Positions 1 to 6,190 of a stretch of DNA of 10,600 nucleotides are shown here, piece after piece. The first letter of the stretch is position 1, and each line of letters opens with the position of its first letter. The translations under genes and the position numbers were made by a program. The stretch spans positions 1-10,600 of the forward strand of contig CAZFIO010000072.1 of the NCBI GenBank assembly GCA_964519585.1. The letters are read 5' to 3'. The DNA is from CAZFIO01 sp964519585 (lineage in GTDB: Bacteria; Bacillota; Clostridia; Tissierellales; Tissierellaceae). Below the pieces are notes generated by a model. The model did not search any database. It saw only the letters and a list, made by a program, of their open reading frames with translations, and had not been told where the DNA came from.

Positions 1-45
1 TATCCTAAGTTTGTTACTCTCAAATACAGGAGGTGTGAGAGATGA
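1..45 (+). CDS. prp: C-terminal fragment of probable ribosomal-processing cysteine protease Prp (partial)
   Basis: The frame starting at base 1 is open for 14 codons and ends in TGA at 43-45, giving a tail that begins YPKFVTL. The stop overlaps the rpmA start as ATGA, and the rpmA ribosome site lies inside this frame, so the two are probably translationally coupled. In Firmicutes the gene between rplU (L21) and rpmA (L27) encodes Prp (YsxB), the cysteine protease that removes the N-terminal peptide of L27. The tail resembles the ends of Prp proteins as I remember them. The catalytic part is outside the window, so the identification rests mainly on position; a second frame is also open over these few bases. 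Confidence 0.6.
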   Translation, partial: YPKFVTLKYRRCER

Positions 46-332
46 TTAAATTAAATTTACAACTTTTTGCTTCTAAAAAAGGAGTAGGTAGCTCCAGAAA
101 CGGTAGAGATAGTCAAGCAAAAAGACTTGGAGTTAAAAGAGGAGACGGTCAGTTTGTTTTAGCTGGCAATATTCTAGTTCGACAAAGAGGTACAAAAATC
201 CACCCTGGCACAAATGTGGGCAGGGGCAGTGATGATACCTTGTTTGCAACAAGTGATGGTGTTGTTAGATTTGAGAGATTAGGTAGAGATAGAAGAAAAG
301 TAAGTGTCTATCCAGCTGAAGAATTAGCATAG
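42..332 (+). CDS. rpmA: 50S ribosomal protein L27, with Prp-cleavable N-terminal extension
   Basis: L27 is a large-subunit protein whose N-terminal tail reaches the peptidyl transferase centre and helps tRNA placement. The 96-residue product has the family hallmarks: ASKKGVGSSRNGRDS at about residues 10-24, the AGNILVRQRGTK block at about 42-53 and the HPG.NVGRG.DDTLFA region after it. It begins with the Firmicutes-type peptide MIKLNLQLF. In this phylum Prp cleaves after that Phe (between residues 9 and 10) to leave the mature ASKKG start. A strong AGGAGGTG (28-35) sits 6 bases before the ATG. The stop is followed at once by a terminator, so rpmA is probably the last gene of an rplU-prp-rpmA operon. 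Confidence 0.98.
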   Translation: MIKLNLQLFASKKGVGSSRNGRDSQAKRLGVKRGDGQFVLAGNILVRQRGTKIHPGTNVGRGSDDTLFATSDGVVRFERLGRDRRKVSVYPAEELA

Positions 333-334
333 AC

Positions 335-370
335 AATATAAAGCTTGCCCATGGGCAAGCTTATATTTTT
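335..370 (+). terminator. Rho-independent terminator after rpmA
   Basis: A 22-base perfect palindrome at 341-362 (AAGCTTGCCC with its complement, no more than a few bases in the turn) is flanked by AATAT/ATATT, which can extend the stem around a single bulged A at 340. It runs directly into a T tract at 366-370. This is a textbook intrinsic terminator for the L21-Prp-L27 transcript. It lies only about 37 bases before the obg start, so obg needs either readthrough or a promoter overlapping the terminator; I could not find a convincing promoter there. Confidence 0.9.
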
Positions 371-406
371 AAAAAAAATTATCATAGTAACAGAAGGATG
401 ATGAGA

Positions 407-1675
407 ATGTTTATAGATGTGGCAAAAATAAGCGTCAAGGGCGGAAAAGGTGGCAATGGAATAGTTGCTTGGAGAAGGGAGAAGTTTGAACCTTCTGGTG
501 GCCCCTATGGTGGGGATGGTGGAAATGGGGGCTCAGTGATTTTTAGGGCTGATGAAGGCATAAGAACCCTCATGGACTTTAGGTACAAAAGATCCTACCA
601 AGGGCAGAATGGTGAAGATGGTAGAACAAAAAAACAATTTGGCAAGGCTGGAGAGGATATAATTGTAAAGGTTCCTGTAGGAACTCTGATTAAGGATGAG
701 GAAAGTGGCAAAGTTATAGTAGATTTAAAGGAAAAGGACCAAGAATATACAATAGCTAAAGGTGGTAGAGGTGGTAGGGGTAATGCTAGATTTGCAACAG
801 CCACTAGGCAGGCACCAGGCTTTGCTGAATCAGGAACCAAGGGTCAGGAAAGGAATATAGTTTTGGAGCTAAAATTATTAGCCGATGTAGGCCTAATCGG
901 TTTCCCTAATGTTGGGAAATCTACAATCTTATCAGTGCTTTCAGCAGCAAGACCAAAGATAGCTAATTATCATTTCACAACCTTAAAACCAAACCTTGGT
1001 GTGGTAAGGGTTGGGGATGAGAAAAGCTTTGTGTTAGCTGATATACCAGGACTTATTGAAGGAGCCTCAGAAGGCATAGGGCTAGGCCATAGCTTTCTTA
1101 GGCATATAGAGAGGACTAGGGTATTGGTACATGTTTTAGATGCCTCAGGAATCGAAGGTAGGGACCCTGTAGAGGACTACTACACCATAATGGGTGAGTT
1201 AGTTAAATATGATTCAAAACTAAATGAAAAACCACTAATAATTGTTGCAAACAAAATGGACTTAGATGGATCAATGGAAGGCTTGGACGCCATAAAAAAA
1301 GAATTCAAAGCAAAGGGAATTAAAATATATTCTACCTCAGCAGCAACTATAGATGGAATAGAGGAATTAAAGTATGGTATTTGGGATCTCTTGTCAAATA
1401 CAGAGCTTGTGTATGAAACCTTTGATAAGGAATATATTGAGGAAAATATAGAAGAAGAATCAATAATTGTTAGAAAGGAAAACGGTGACTATATAGTAGA
1501 GGGCACCTATGTTGAAAGGCTTATGGAATCTATATACTTTGATGATGTAGAATCCCTAAGATATTTCCAAGAATCTATGAGGAAAAAAGGAATAATTGAA
1601 GATTTGGAGAAATTGGGAATTAAGGAAGGGGAAACTGTAGTGATATGTGGTCATGAATTTGAATTCTTTCACTAA
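407..1675 (+). CDS. obg: Obg family GTPase (ObgE/CgtA), 50S assembly and stress factor
   Basis: Obg is an essential GTPase that binds the large ribosomal subunit and links its assembly to nucleotide levels. Numbering from the 422-residue form, residues 1-158 are the glycine-rich Obg fold (MFIDVAKISVKGGKGG at the start, GGPYGGDGGNGG near 31-42). The GTPase domain follows: P-loop GFPNVGKST at 165-173, the TT of switch I at about 191-192, DIPGLIEG at 212-219, NKMD at 282-285 and SAA at about 311-313. The last 75 residues or so form the Obg C-terminal (OCT) domain. ATGs also occur at 398 and 401, but AGAAGG at 392-397 touches the first and is well spaced (9 bases) from the ATG at 407. That start also gives the usual family beginning MFxD. 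Neighbours rpmA and yhbY are also ribosome genes. Confidence 0.96.
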   Translation: MFIDVAKISVKGGKGGNGIVAWRREKFEPSGGPYGGDGGNGGSVIFRADEGIRTLMDFRYKRSYQGQNGEDGRTKKQFGKAGEDIIVKVPVGTLIKDEESGKVIVDLKEKDQEYTIAKGGRGGRGNARFATATRQAPGFAESGTKGQERNIVLELKLLADVGLIGFPNVGKSTILSVLSAARPKIANYHFTTLKPNLGVVRVGDEKSFVLADIPGLIEGASEGIGLGHSFLRHIERTRVLVHVLDASGIEGRDPVEDYYTIMGELVKYDSKLNEKPLIIVANKMDLDGSMEGLDAIKKEFKAKGIKIYSTSAATIDGIEELKYGIWDLLSNTELVYETFDKEYIEENIEEESIIVRKENGDYIVEGTYVERLMESIYFDDVESLRYFQESMRKKGIIEDLEKLGIKEGETVVICGHEFEFFH

Positions 1676-1773
1676 AATTTTCAACTATAGAGATGATAAT
1701 TATGTTAATTAAGATTTAAAATAATTTAATAGCTTAGACCAGTATAAAAAACAATAGTGAGGAAGGTGATTAT

Positions 1774-2067
1774 ATGATTACTAGTAAACAAAGAGCTTAC
1801 CTGAAAGGACTTGCAAACAATTTAGACCCTGTATTGCAAATAGGAAAGAAGGGAATAACAGATAACTTTATAAGACAAGTTGACCAGATCTTGGAAAATA
1901 AAGAACTGATTAAAATAAATGTACTAAAAAATAGCTTCCAAGAGGCAGACCATATGGCTATAGAATTATCAGAAAAGCTTAATGCTGAATTTGTCCAAAC
2001 TATAGGCAACAAGTTTGTAATTTATAGGGAATCGGAAGAAAACAAAATAATTCAACTACCTAAATAA
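1774..2067 (+). CDS. yhbY: YhbY-family (CRM domain) ribosome assembly RNA-binding protein
   Basis: The 97-residue product is a single CRS1-YhbY (CRM) domain, an RNA-binding fold that in bacteria associates with pre-50S particles. Visible signatures are the TSKQRAYLKGLAN start, the conserved basic loop QIGKKG at about residues 22-27 (GxxG type), and QTIGNKFVIYR near the C-terminus. AGGAAGGTG precedes the ATG. The 98-base gap from obg contains no hairpin terminator that I can see, so readthrough from obg is possible. In B. subtilis the homologue YqeI heads the same nadD-yqeK-rsfS order found here, which supports the call. Confidence 0.94.
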   Translation: MITSKQRAYLKGLANNLDPVLQIGKKGITDNFIRQVDQILENKELIKINVLKNSFQEADHMAIELSEKLNAEFVQTIGNKFVIYRESEENKIIQLPK

Positions 2068-2112
2068 TATCTAGGAAAACCTTCAAAATAGTCATTCAAG
2101 AGGAGTGATTAA

Positions 2113-2724
2113 ATGAAAATCGGAATTCTGGGTGGTACATTTAATCCCATACATTATGGACATTTGCTACATGCTGAGAATATAAGGACAAGAAAAAAAC
2201 TAGATAAAATAATATTTGTACCTAGTAAAAATCCACCTCATAAAATGGATATGAAAATTCCAAGTTTTAATATAAGGAAGACTATGGTTGAGATTGCCAT
2301 TAAGTCTAATCCTTTCTTTCTTATGTCAGAAATTGAATCACACAGGTTAGGGCCTTCCTATACTGTAGACACTTTATCAGAGTTAAAGTCAATGCAAGCA
2401 GAGGATGAATTTTATTTGATTTTGGGTGCTGATAGTATACTAAGTATAGAAACTTGGAAGGATTATGAAGATATACTAACTAGCATAAAGGTTCTGGTAA
2501 TAGACAGGTATAAAGATAGAATTCAGGATCTGGATAAGAATATACTAAAGTATAAAAAAACTTACGGGGACAATATTGAAAAAGTTCAAGCTCCCTTAAT
2601 AGATATATCTTCCACAGATATACGAGATAGAATAAAAAAAGGTCTGTCAATAAAATATTATTTACCTGAAGATGTGGAAAATTATATTTATGAAAATCAA
2701 TTATATCTTAAGGATGAGAACTAA
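2113..2724 (+). CDS. nadD: Nicotinate-nucleotide adenylyltransferase
   Basis: NadD joins nicotinate mononucleotide to ATP to make deamido-NAD, the common step of de novo and salvage NAD synthesis, in the cytoplasm. The 203-residue protein has the nucleotidyltransferase start ILGGTFNPIHYGHL (residues 5-18; HxGH at 14-17). Further signatures are FVPSKNPPHK at 35-44, SYTVDTL at 82-88, GADSIL at 105-110 and the second nucleotide-binding motif ISSTDIR at 165-171. Length is normal for the family. The start is preceded by AAGAGGAGTG. Its TAA overlaps the yqeK ATG by one base (TAATG), which points to coupled translation. All core motifs are intact. Confidence 0.97.
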   Translation: MKIGILGGTFNPIHYGHLLHAENIRTRKKLDKIIFVPSKNPPHKMDMKIPSFNIRKTMVEIAIKSNPFFLMSEIESHRLGPSYTVDTLSELKSMQAEDEFYLILGADSILSIETWKDYEDILTSIKVLVIDRYKDRIQDLDKNILKYKKTYGDNIEKVQAPLIDISSTDIRDRIKKGLSIKYYLPEDVENYIYENQLYLKDEN

Positions 2725-3296
2725 TGGAGGATATTAAAAAGTACTTTTTAAAAAACTTAGGCGAAAAAAGATGGAATCACACTTTGCGTGTGCTTGATAC
2801 AGCTTTAGAATTGGGGTCCACACATGGAATTAATAAAGAAAAGATTAGAAAAGCGGCTCTTTTACATGATTGTGGAAAGTTTACAGATAAATCCAAATTA
2901 TTGAAAAAGGCTGGGTCATTTGATATAATATTAGATGAAATTATGACTAATAATACAGACTTAATTCATGGACCTCTAGGTGCAAGAATAGCAAAAAAAG
3001 AGTTTGGAATTGAAGACCCTGATATATTGAATGCAATAGAATTTCACACTACAGCTAGAAAAAATATGTCCATACTAGAAAAACTTATCTTTATTGCAGA
3101 TTTTATTGAACCTGAAAGACAATTCAAAGGCATTGAAGAGGTTAGGACCACTGCCTATAAAGATATAGATAGGGCGATTATACTTGCCATAGATTTAACT
3201 ATTGATTTTCTTATTTTGAAAGACAAGCTTATTTCTTTAGATGCTATAAATGCAAGAAATGACTTAATAATAAGATTATGGAAAGGAGTGAATTAA
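2724..3296 (+). CDS. yqeK: HD-domain hydrolase YqeK, probable symmetrical Ap4A hydrolase
   Basis: YqeK proteins are HD-superfamily metal enzymes; characterised members hydrolyse diadenosine tetraphosphate (Ap4A) symmetrically to two ADP. The 190-residue sequence shows the metal ligands in order: H19 in RWNHTLRV, H48-D49 in LLHDCGK, H82 in LIHGPLGA, H108 in EFHTT and D126 in IADFIEP. The protein is cytoplasmic with no membrane segment. It sits between nadD and rsfS with one-base TAATG overlaps at both ends, as expected for a tightly coupled operon. The family assignment is firm; the exact substrate is inferred from homologues. Confidence 0.93.
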   Translation: MEDIKKYFLKNLGEKRWNHTLRVLDTALELGSTHGINKEKIRKAALLHDCGKFTDKSKLLKKAGSFDIILDEIMTNNTDLIHGPLGARIAKKEFGIEDPDILNAIEFHTTARKNMSILEKLIFIADFIEPERQFKGIEEVRTTAYKDIDRAIILAIDLTIDFLILKDKLISLDAINARNDLIIRLWKGVN

Positions 3297-3643
3297 TGAA
3301 GGAAATAGAAAGGAAACTTGAAATCATCAAAAAGGCTTGTGAAGATAAAAAAGGAACAGATATAAGAATATTAGATATATCAGAACTTTCAACCATTGGG
3401 GATTACTTTGTAATTGTTAGTGGTTCATCTTCAAATCAGGCCCAGGCCATAGCAGATGAGATAGAAGAAAAAATGGCAGAGGAAGGTTTTGAAAAAATTT
3501 CTAAGGATGGATATCAAAGTGGTAGGTGGATCCTTTTGGATTTTGTAGATATAATAGTCCATATCTTTCATAAGGAAGAAAGAGATTACTACAATCTTGA
3601 AAGATTATGGACTGAAGAATTATTAGATAGCAATAAAATATAA
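3296..3643 (+). CDS. rsfS: Ribosomal silencing factor RsfS
   Basis: RsfS (formerly YbeB, the DUF143/Iojap family) binds L14 on the large subunit and blocks joining to the small subunit, lowering translation when nutrients are scarce. In the 115-residue form the family pattern is clear: ILDISELSTIGDYFVIVSGSS at about residues 25-45, then GYQSGRWILLDFVDIIVHIF at about 72-91 and YYNLERLW at about 98-105. An in-frame ATG exists upstream at 3278. AGGAG at 3284-3288 lies 7 bases before the ATG at 3296, though, and would be inside the coding region if 3278 were used. The 3296 start also gives the normal family length and a TAATG overlap with yqeK. Confidence 0.95.
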   Translation: MKEIERKLEIIKKACEDKKGTDIRILDISELSTIGDYFVIVSGSSSNQAQAIADEIEEKMAEEGFEKISKDGYQSGRWILLDFVDIIVHIFHKEERDYYNLERLWTEELLDSNKI

Positions 3644-3657
3644 AGGAGATGTTGTAA

Positions 3658-4038
3658 ATGTCATTAGAATTACTAGTAACTGATAAAGCACCATCAGCTG
3701 TTGGCCCATATTCCCAAGGGGTTAAGGCAGGAAATTTTGTTTTTTCTTCTGGACAACTTCCTATAAACCCAGAGAATGGTCAAATGCTAACAGGGGATAT
3801 ACAAGAGCAAACTAAGCAAAGCTTAGAAAATGTTAAGGCTGTACTTAAGGCTGGGGGAGCTAGTTTAGAAGATGTTGTTAAGGTGACGGTATTTGTAACA
3901 GACATGGGTAAATTTTCTTTAATCAATGAAATATATGCCCAGTACTTTACTAATCATAAGCCTGCAAGAAGCTTAGTGGAAGTATCAAAACTACCTTTAA
4001 ATGGTGAAATAGAAATAGAAGCAATAGCAGTTTTATAA
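3658..4038 (+). CDS. ridA: RidA family enamine/imine deaminase
   Basis: RidA (YjgF/YER057c/UK114) hydrolyses reactive 2-aminoacrylate-type enamines and imines released by PLP enzymes, protecting other PLP enzymes from damage. The 126-residue product matches the family length and has SAVGPYSQGVKAG at residues 13-25, FSSGQLPINPENG at 29-41, and the signature KPARSLVEVSKLP at 101-113 with the active-site Arg at 104 (Arg105 in E. coli numbering). The protein ends in the usual EIEIEAIAVL. AAAGGAG lies 14 bases after the rsfS stop and gives a good ribosome site. It is the last gene before a bidirectional terminator. The true RidA subgroup is favoured by the retained Arg. Confidence 0.95.
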   Translation: MSLELLVTDKAPSAVGPYSQGVKAGNFVFSSGQLPINPENGQMLTGDIQEQTKQSLENVKAVLKAGGASLEDVVKVTVFVTDMGKFSLINEIYAQYFTNHKPARSLVEVSKLPLNGEIEIEAIAVL

Positions 4039-4040
4039 AA

Positions 4041-4083
4041 AAACAAAGACCCTTATGGCATGATGCCCTAAGGGTCATTTTTT
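4041..4083. terminator. Bidirectional intrinsic terminator between ridA and dacF
   Basis: The stem pairs GACCCTTA (4048-4055) with TAAGGGTC (4069-4076). After one T/C mismatch it continues as GGCA/TGCC around a TGA loop. On the + strand it is followed by six T residues (4078-4083). On the - strand the A-rich run at 4037-4047 supplies the matching U tract. It therefore closes both the rightward ridA transcript and the leftward dacF transcript; the dacF stop codon overlaps the T tract. Confidence 0.9.
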
Positions 4084-5341
4084 AATACCTATAATAGCTG
4101 GCCTTTCTTCTTTTTCTTCTAATATTCTTATTAACAACAACATATACCCTAAAGAACAACCATAATCCAAGTAGGACCAGGTACCATCTTTTTAAAAGGA
4201 TACCTATTAATTTTACACTTGGAACTAGTTCTATGGATATGGTTGAAACTATACTGGCTTCTGCAATTAAGTCATCTCCTAAATAATACTCAACCTTGCC
4301 AAGAACATCCCCCTTGGAAATAGGTGCTACCAGTTCATCATTTACCTTGATTTTTTTCTCTATTTTTTGTGATTCATTATTTGCCAGTGTATAGTATACA
4401 TCGCTTTCTAGGACAGCTGAAGCATAAGGTAAGTTGCCATTTACAATATCAACATTATCAATAAATTCATTCTTGTTTCCTATGGGGAAGGTGAAAAAAT
4501 TGTTAAAACCGTAATCCATAAGTTTTATAGTATCAGCAAAAACCTCTGCATTCTCAGAATTTAAGACTATAGTATATATATTTCTACCGTTTCTGTTGGA
4601 ATAACCTATAAAACATCTACCTGCCTCATTGGTATTGCCTGTTTTAACCCCTGCAACCCCCTCATACCTAATAGGAACTAATTTCCCATCTACATATATC
4701 TTTTCATTACCATATAGGAACTTGTTGGTAGTATACATAACCCTTTCCTGGTCTTTTTTATTTGTGGGGGGAATTTTATAGCTGCTTTTGGCTATAATCT
4801 CCCTAAAGGTATCATTTTTCATTGCATAAGTTGTAATTAAATACAGATCGGATGCAGTAGTATAATGGTTATCATGGTGGAGTCCATGTGGATTTGTATA
4901 ATTTGTATTAAGAGCGCCTAATTCTTTTGCCTTCTTATTCATAGCTTCAACAAATCCCTCAATGGAACCAGAAATATGTTTGCCTAGGGCTAGGGCGGCA
5001 TCATTGCCAGAAGCTATCAAGAGGGCATTTAACAAGTCTTCAAATCTAACCTCCTCATCATAATCCAGGGCTATATGACTACCACTAGTTAGACTAATAA
5101 CCTCCTCATCTGCAAGAACCATTTCATCCATTTTTCCATATTCAATAGCCAAAATAGCTGTCATAATTTTGGTAGTACTGGCTGGATACATTTTCTTGTT
5201 CATATTCTTCTCATAAAGAATTCTATTTGAATCTGCATCAACCAGAAGGGCTGCCTCACCATTTATATCAATGGGGTTAGCATGTACATATGTATTAAAT
5301 ACTAAAAGAAGAGTTATTAGGATTAAAAATATTTTTTTCAT
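4082..5341 (-). CDS. dacF: D-alanyl-D-alanine carboxypeptidase, DacF-type low-molecular-weight PBP
   Basis: Serine DD-carboxypeptidases (peptidase S11) trim the terminal D-Ala from peptidoglycan stem peptides outside the membrane. The 419-residue form begins with a signal peptide (MKKIF then a hydrophobic run; possible cleavage near VHA at 19-21). Catalytic motifs are all present: STTK at 55-58, SGN at 111-113 and KTGN at 233-236. A C-terminal PBP5-type beta domain follows. A hydrophobic segment at about 386-404 and the basic tail NIRRKRRK look like a true membrane anchor. A GTG at 5350 is in frame, but GAGGTG (5348-5353 on the - strand) is well spaced for the ATG at 5341 and overlaps that GTG. 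The gene stands alone; the spoIIA genes found beside dacF in sporulating bacilli are not here, so a specific sporulation role is not shown. Confidence 0.93.
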   Translation of the reverse strand: MKKIFLILITLLLVFNTYVHANPIDINGEAALLVDADSNRILYEKNMNKKMYPASTTKIMTAILAIEYGKMDEMVLADEEVISLTSGSHIALDYDEEVRFEDLLNALLIASGNDAALALGKHISGSIEGFVEAMNKKAKELGALNTNYTNPHGLHHDNHYTTASDLYLITTYAMKNDTFREIIAKSSYKIPPTNKKDQERVMYTTNKFLYGNEKIYVDGKLVPIRYEGVAGVKTGNTNEAGRCFIGYSNRNGRNIYTIVLNSENAEVFADTIKLMDYGFNNFFTFPIGNKNEFIDNVDIVNGNLPYASAVLESDVYYTLANNESQKIEKKIKVNDELVAPISKGDVLGKVEYYLGDDLIAEASIVSTISIELVPSVKLIGILLKRWYLVLLGLWLFFRVYVVVNKNIRRKRRKASYYRY

Positions 5342-5372
5342 TCTGTTCACCTCATTTTTTCTGATATAATAG

Positions 5373-5401
5373 ATTATAGCAAATCATAGGAGATTTTATA
5401 A
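5373..5401 (-). promoter_or_regulatory. Probable sigma-A promoter of dacF (extended -10)
   Basis: Reading leftward, TATAAT (complement of 5373-5378) is preceded by TG one base upstream, giving the extended -10 TGCTATAAT. The -35 at 17-base spacing is poor (TTATAA), which is usual for extended -10 promoters. The transcript would start near 5366, leaving a short leader with GAGGTG before the dacF ATG. No operator repeat is evident. Confidence 0.6.
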
Positions 5402-5488
5402 GGGTAAAATGCAAATCAATTAATAAAACAAAAATTGGAAGTGAGAATTTAAAGAAATATCAAGATAAAGATAGGAAAAATAAATATT

Positions 5489-5518
5489 TTTAAAGGATTT
5501 TCCATAAAAATGTAGAAT
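5489..5518 (+). promoter_or_regulatory. Weak candidate promoter upstream of comEA
   Basis: TAGAAT (5513-5518) with TTTAAA (5489-5494) at 18-base spacing is the best rightward -10/-35 pair close to comEA, placing a start about 30 bases before the comEA ATG. The region is very AT-rich, so chance matches are likely. A perfect TATAAT also occurs at 5365-5370 on the + strand, farther away. Some rightward promoter must lie between the divergent dacF and comEA genes; which one is used is uncertain. Confidence 0.3.
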
Positions 5519-5556
5519 TATGTAAGGGAATATTAAAAAAACATGGAGGTAAAGAT

Positions 5557-6180
5557 ATGGGGGAAAACTTTACAAAAAAGGAGCTAATAGTTATACTATT
5601 AATAGTTGCTGGCCTAATATTTGCCGTAGGTTTTAAGTTTTTACCTAAGGGAATATTTTCAAACCAGTCGAATCCTGTCACCAAGGATGGCTTAACTAAT
5701 CCCGATTACTTAGAGAGAGGAAATCAGGAGCCAGAAGTGGTAGAAGCCCAAGATGAGATAATCATGATACATATTAGTGGCCAGGTATATAAGCCGGGCC
5801 TAGTAGAATTAAAATTGGGGCAAAGGTTAATAGATGCAGTAGACTTGGCTGGTGGACTTAAGGAAAATGCAGATCTAGATAGGATAAACCTAGCAAAGAA
5901 ATTGTCAGATGAGGATAAGATTTACATACCGGCTCTTGGGGAAGAACTTGTGGCTGATATTTTGTATGACAATAATTCTAGTGAGACAGGTAAAATAAAT
6001 ATTAACAAGTGCGATAAGGCCCAACTATTAACACTACCAGGAATTGGAGAGGTTATAGCCACACGGATAATGGACTATAGGCGAAAGACCCCTTTTACTT
6101 GTGTAGAAGATTTGTTGAATGTATCTGGTATAGGAGAAAAGAAGTTTGAAGAAATTAAGGATTTAGTGAATATAAATTGA
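5557..6180 (+). CDS. comEA: ComEA family helix-hairpin-helix DNA-binding protein
   Basis: ComEA is a membrane-anchored receptor that binds double-stranded DNA outside the cell membrane during transformation. The 207-residue protein has a short cytoplasmic start and one membrane helix (about residues 9-29). A low-complexity linker follows, then an SLBB domain (about 69-125, including HISGQVYKPG and the AVDLAGG motif). The C-terminal paired helix-hairpin-helix module starts INKCDKAQLLTLPGIGEVIA and ends with the second hairpin VSGIGEKKF at 189-197. GGAGGT gives a strong ribosome site. The usual partner comEC is not adjacent; instead selD follows after 10 bases, and the GAGGTG of selD overlaps the comEA stop. 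The domain call is firm; an active competence role is not shown. Confidence 0.92.
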   Translation: MGENFTKKELIVILLIVAGLIFAVGFKFLPKGIFSNQSNPVTKDGLTNPDYLERGNQEPEVVEAQDEIIMIHISGQVYKPGLVELKLGQRLIDAVDLAGGLKENADLDRINLAKKLSDEDKIYIPALGEELVADILYDNNSSETGKININKCDKAQLLTLPGIGEVIATRIMDYRRKTPFTCVEDLLNVSGIGEKKFEEIKDLVNIN

Positions 6181-6190
6181 GGTGAAAAAC

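Noticed and set aside
595..840. 81-codon open frame on the - strand inside obg
   Set aside because: It is antisense to the glycine-rich Obg domain, has no ribosome site and no family resemblance; a shadow of obg.
1676..1773. Gap between obg and yhbY, checked for a terminator, promoter or riboswitch
   Set aside because: AT-rich with no stable hairpin and no convincing -35/-10 pair; nothing to report.
5365..5370. Perfect TATAAT on the + strand in the dacF-comEA gap
   Set aside because: No matching -35 was evident and it lies almost 190 bases from comEA; it may be a by-product of the AT-rich dacF promoter region.
5490..5684. 64-codon - strand frame across the start of comEA
   Set aside because: Overlaps the comEA membrane-helix coding region antisense, with no ribosome site; a shadow frame.
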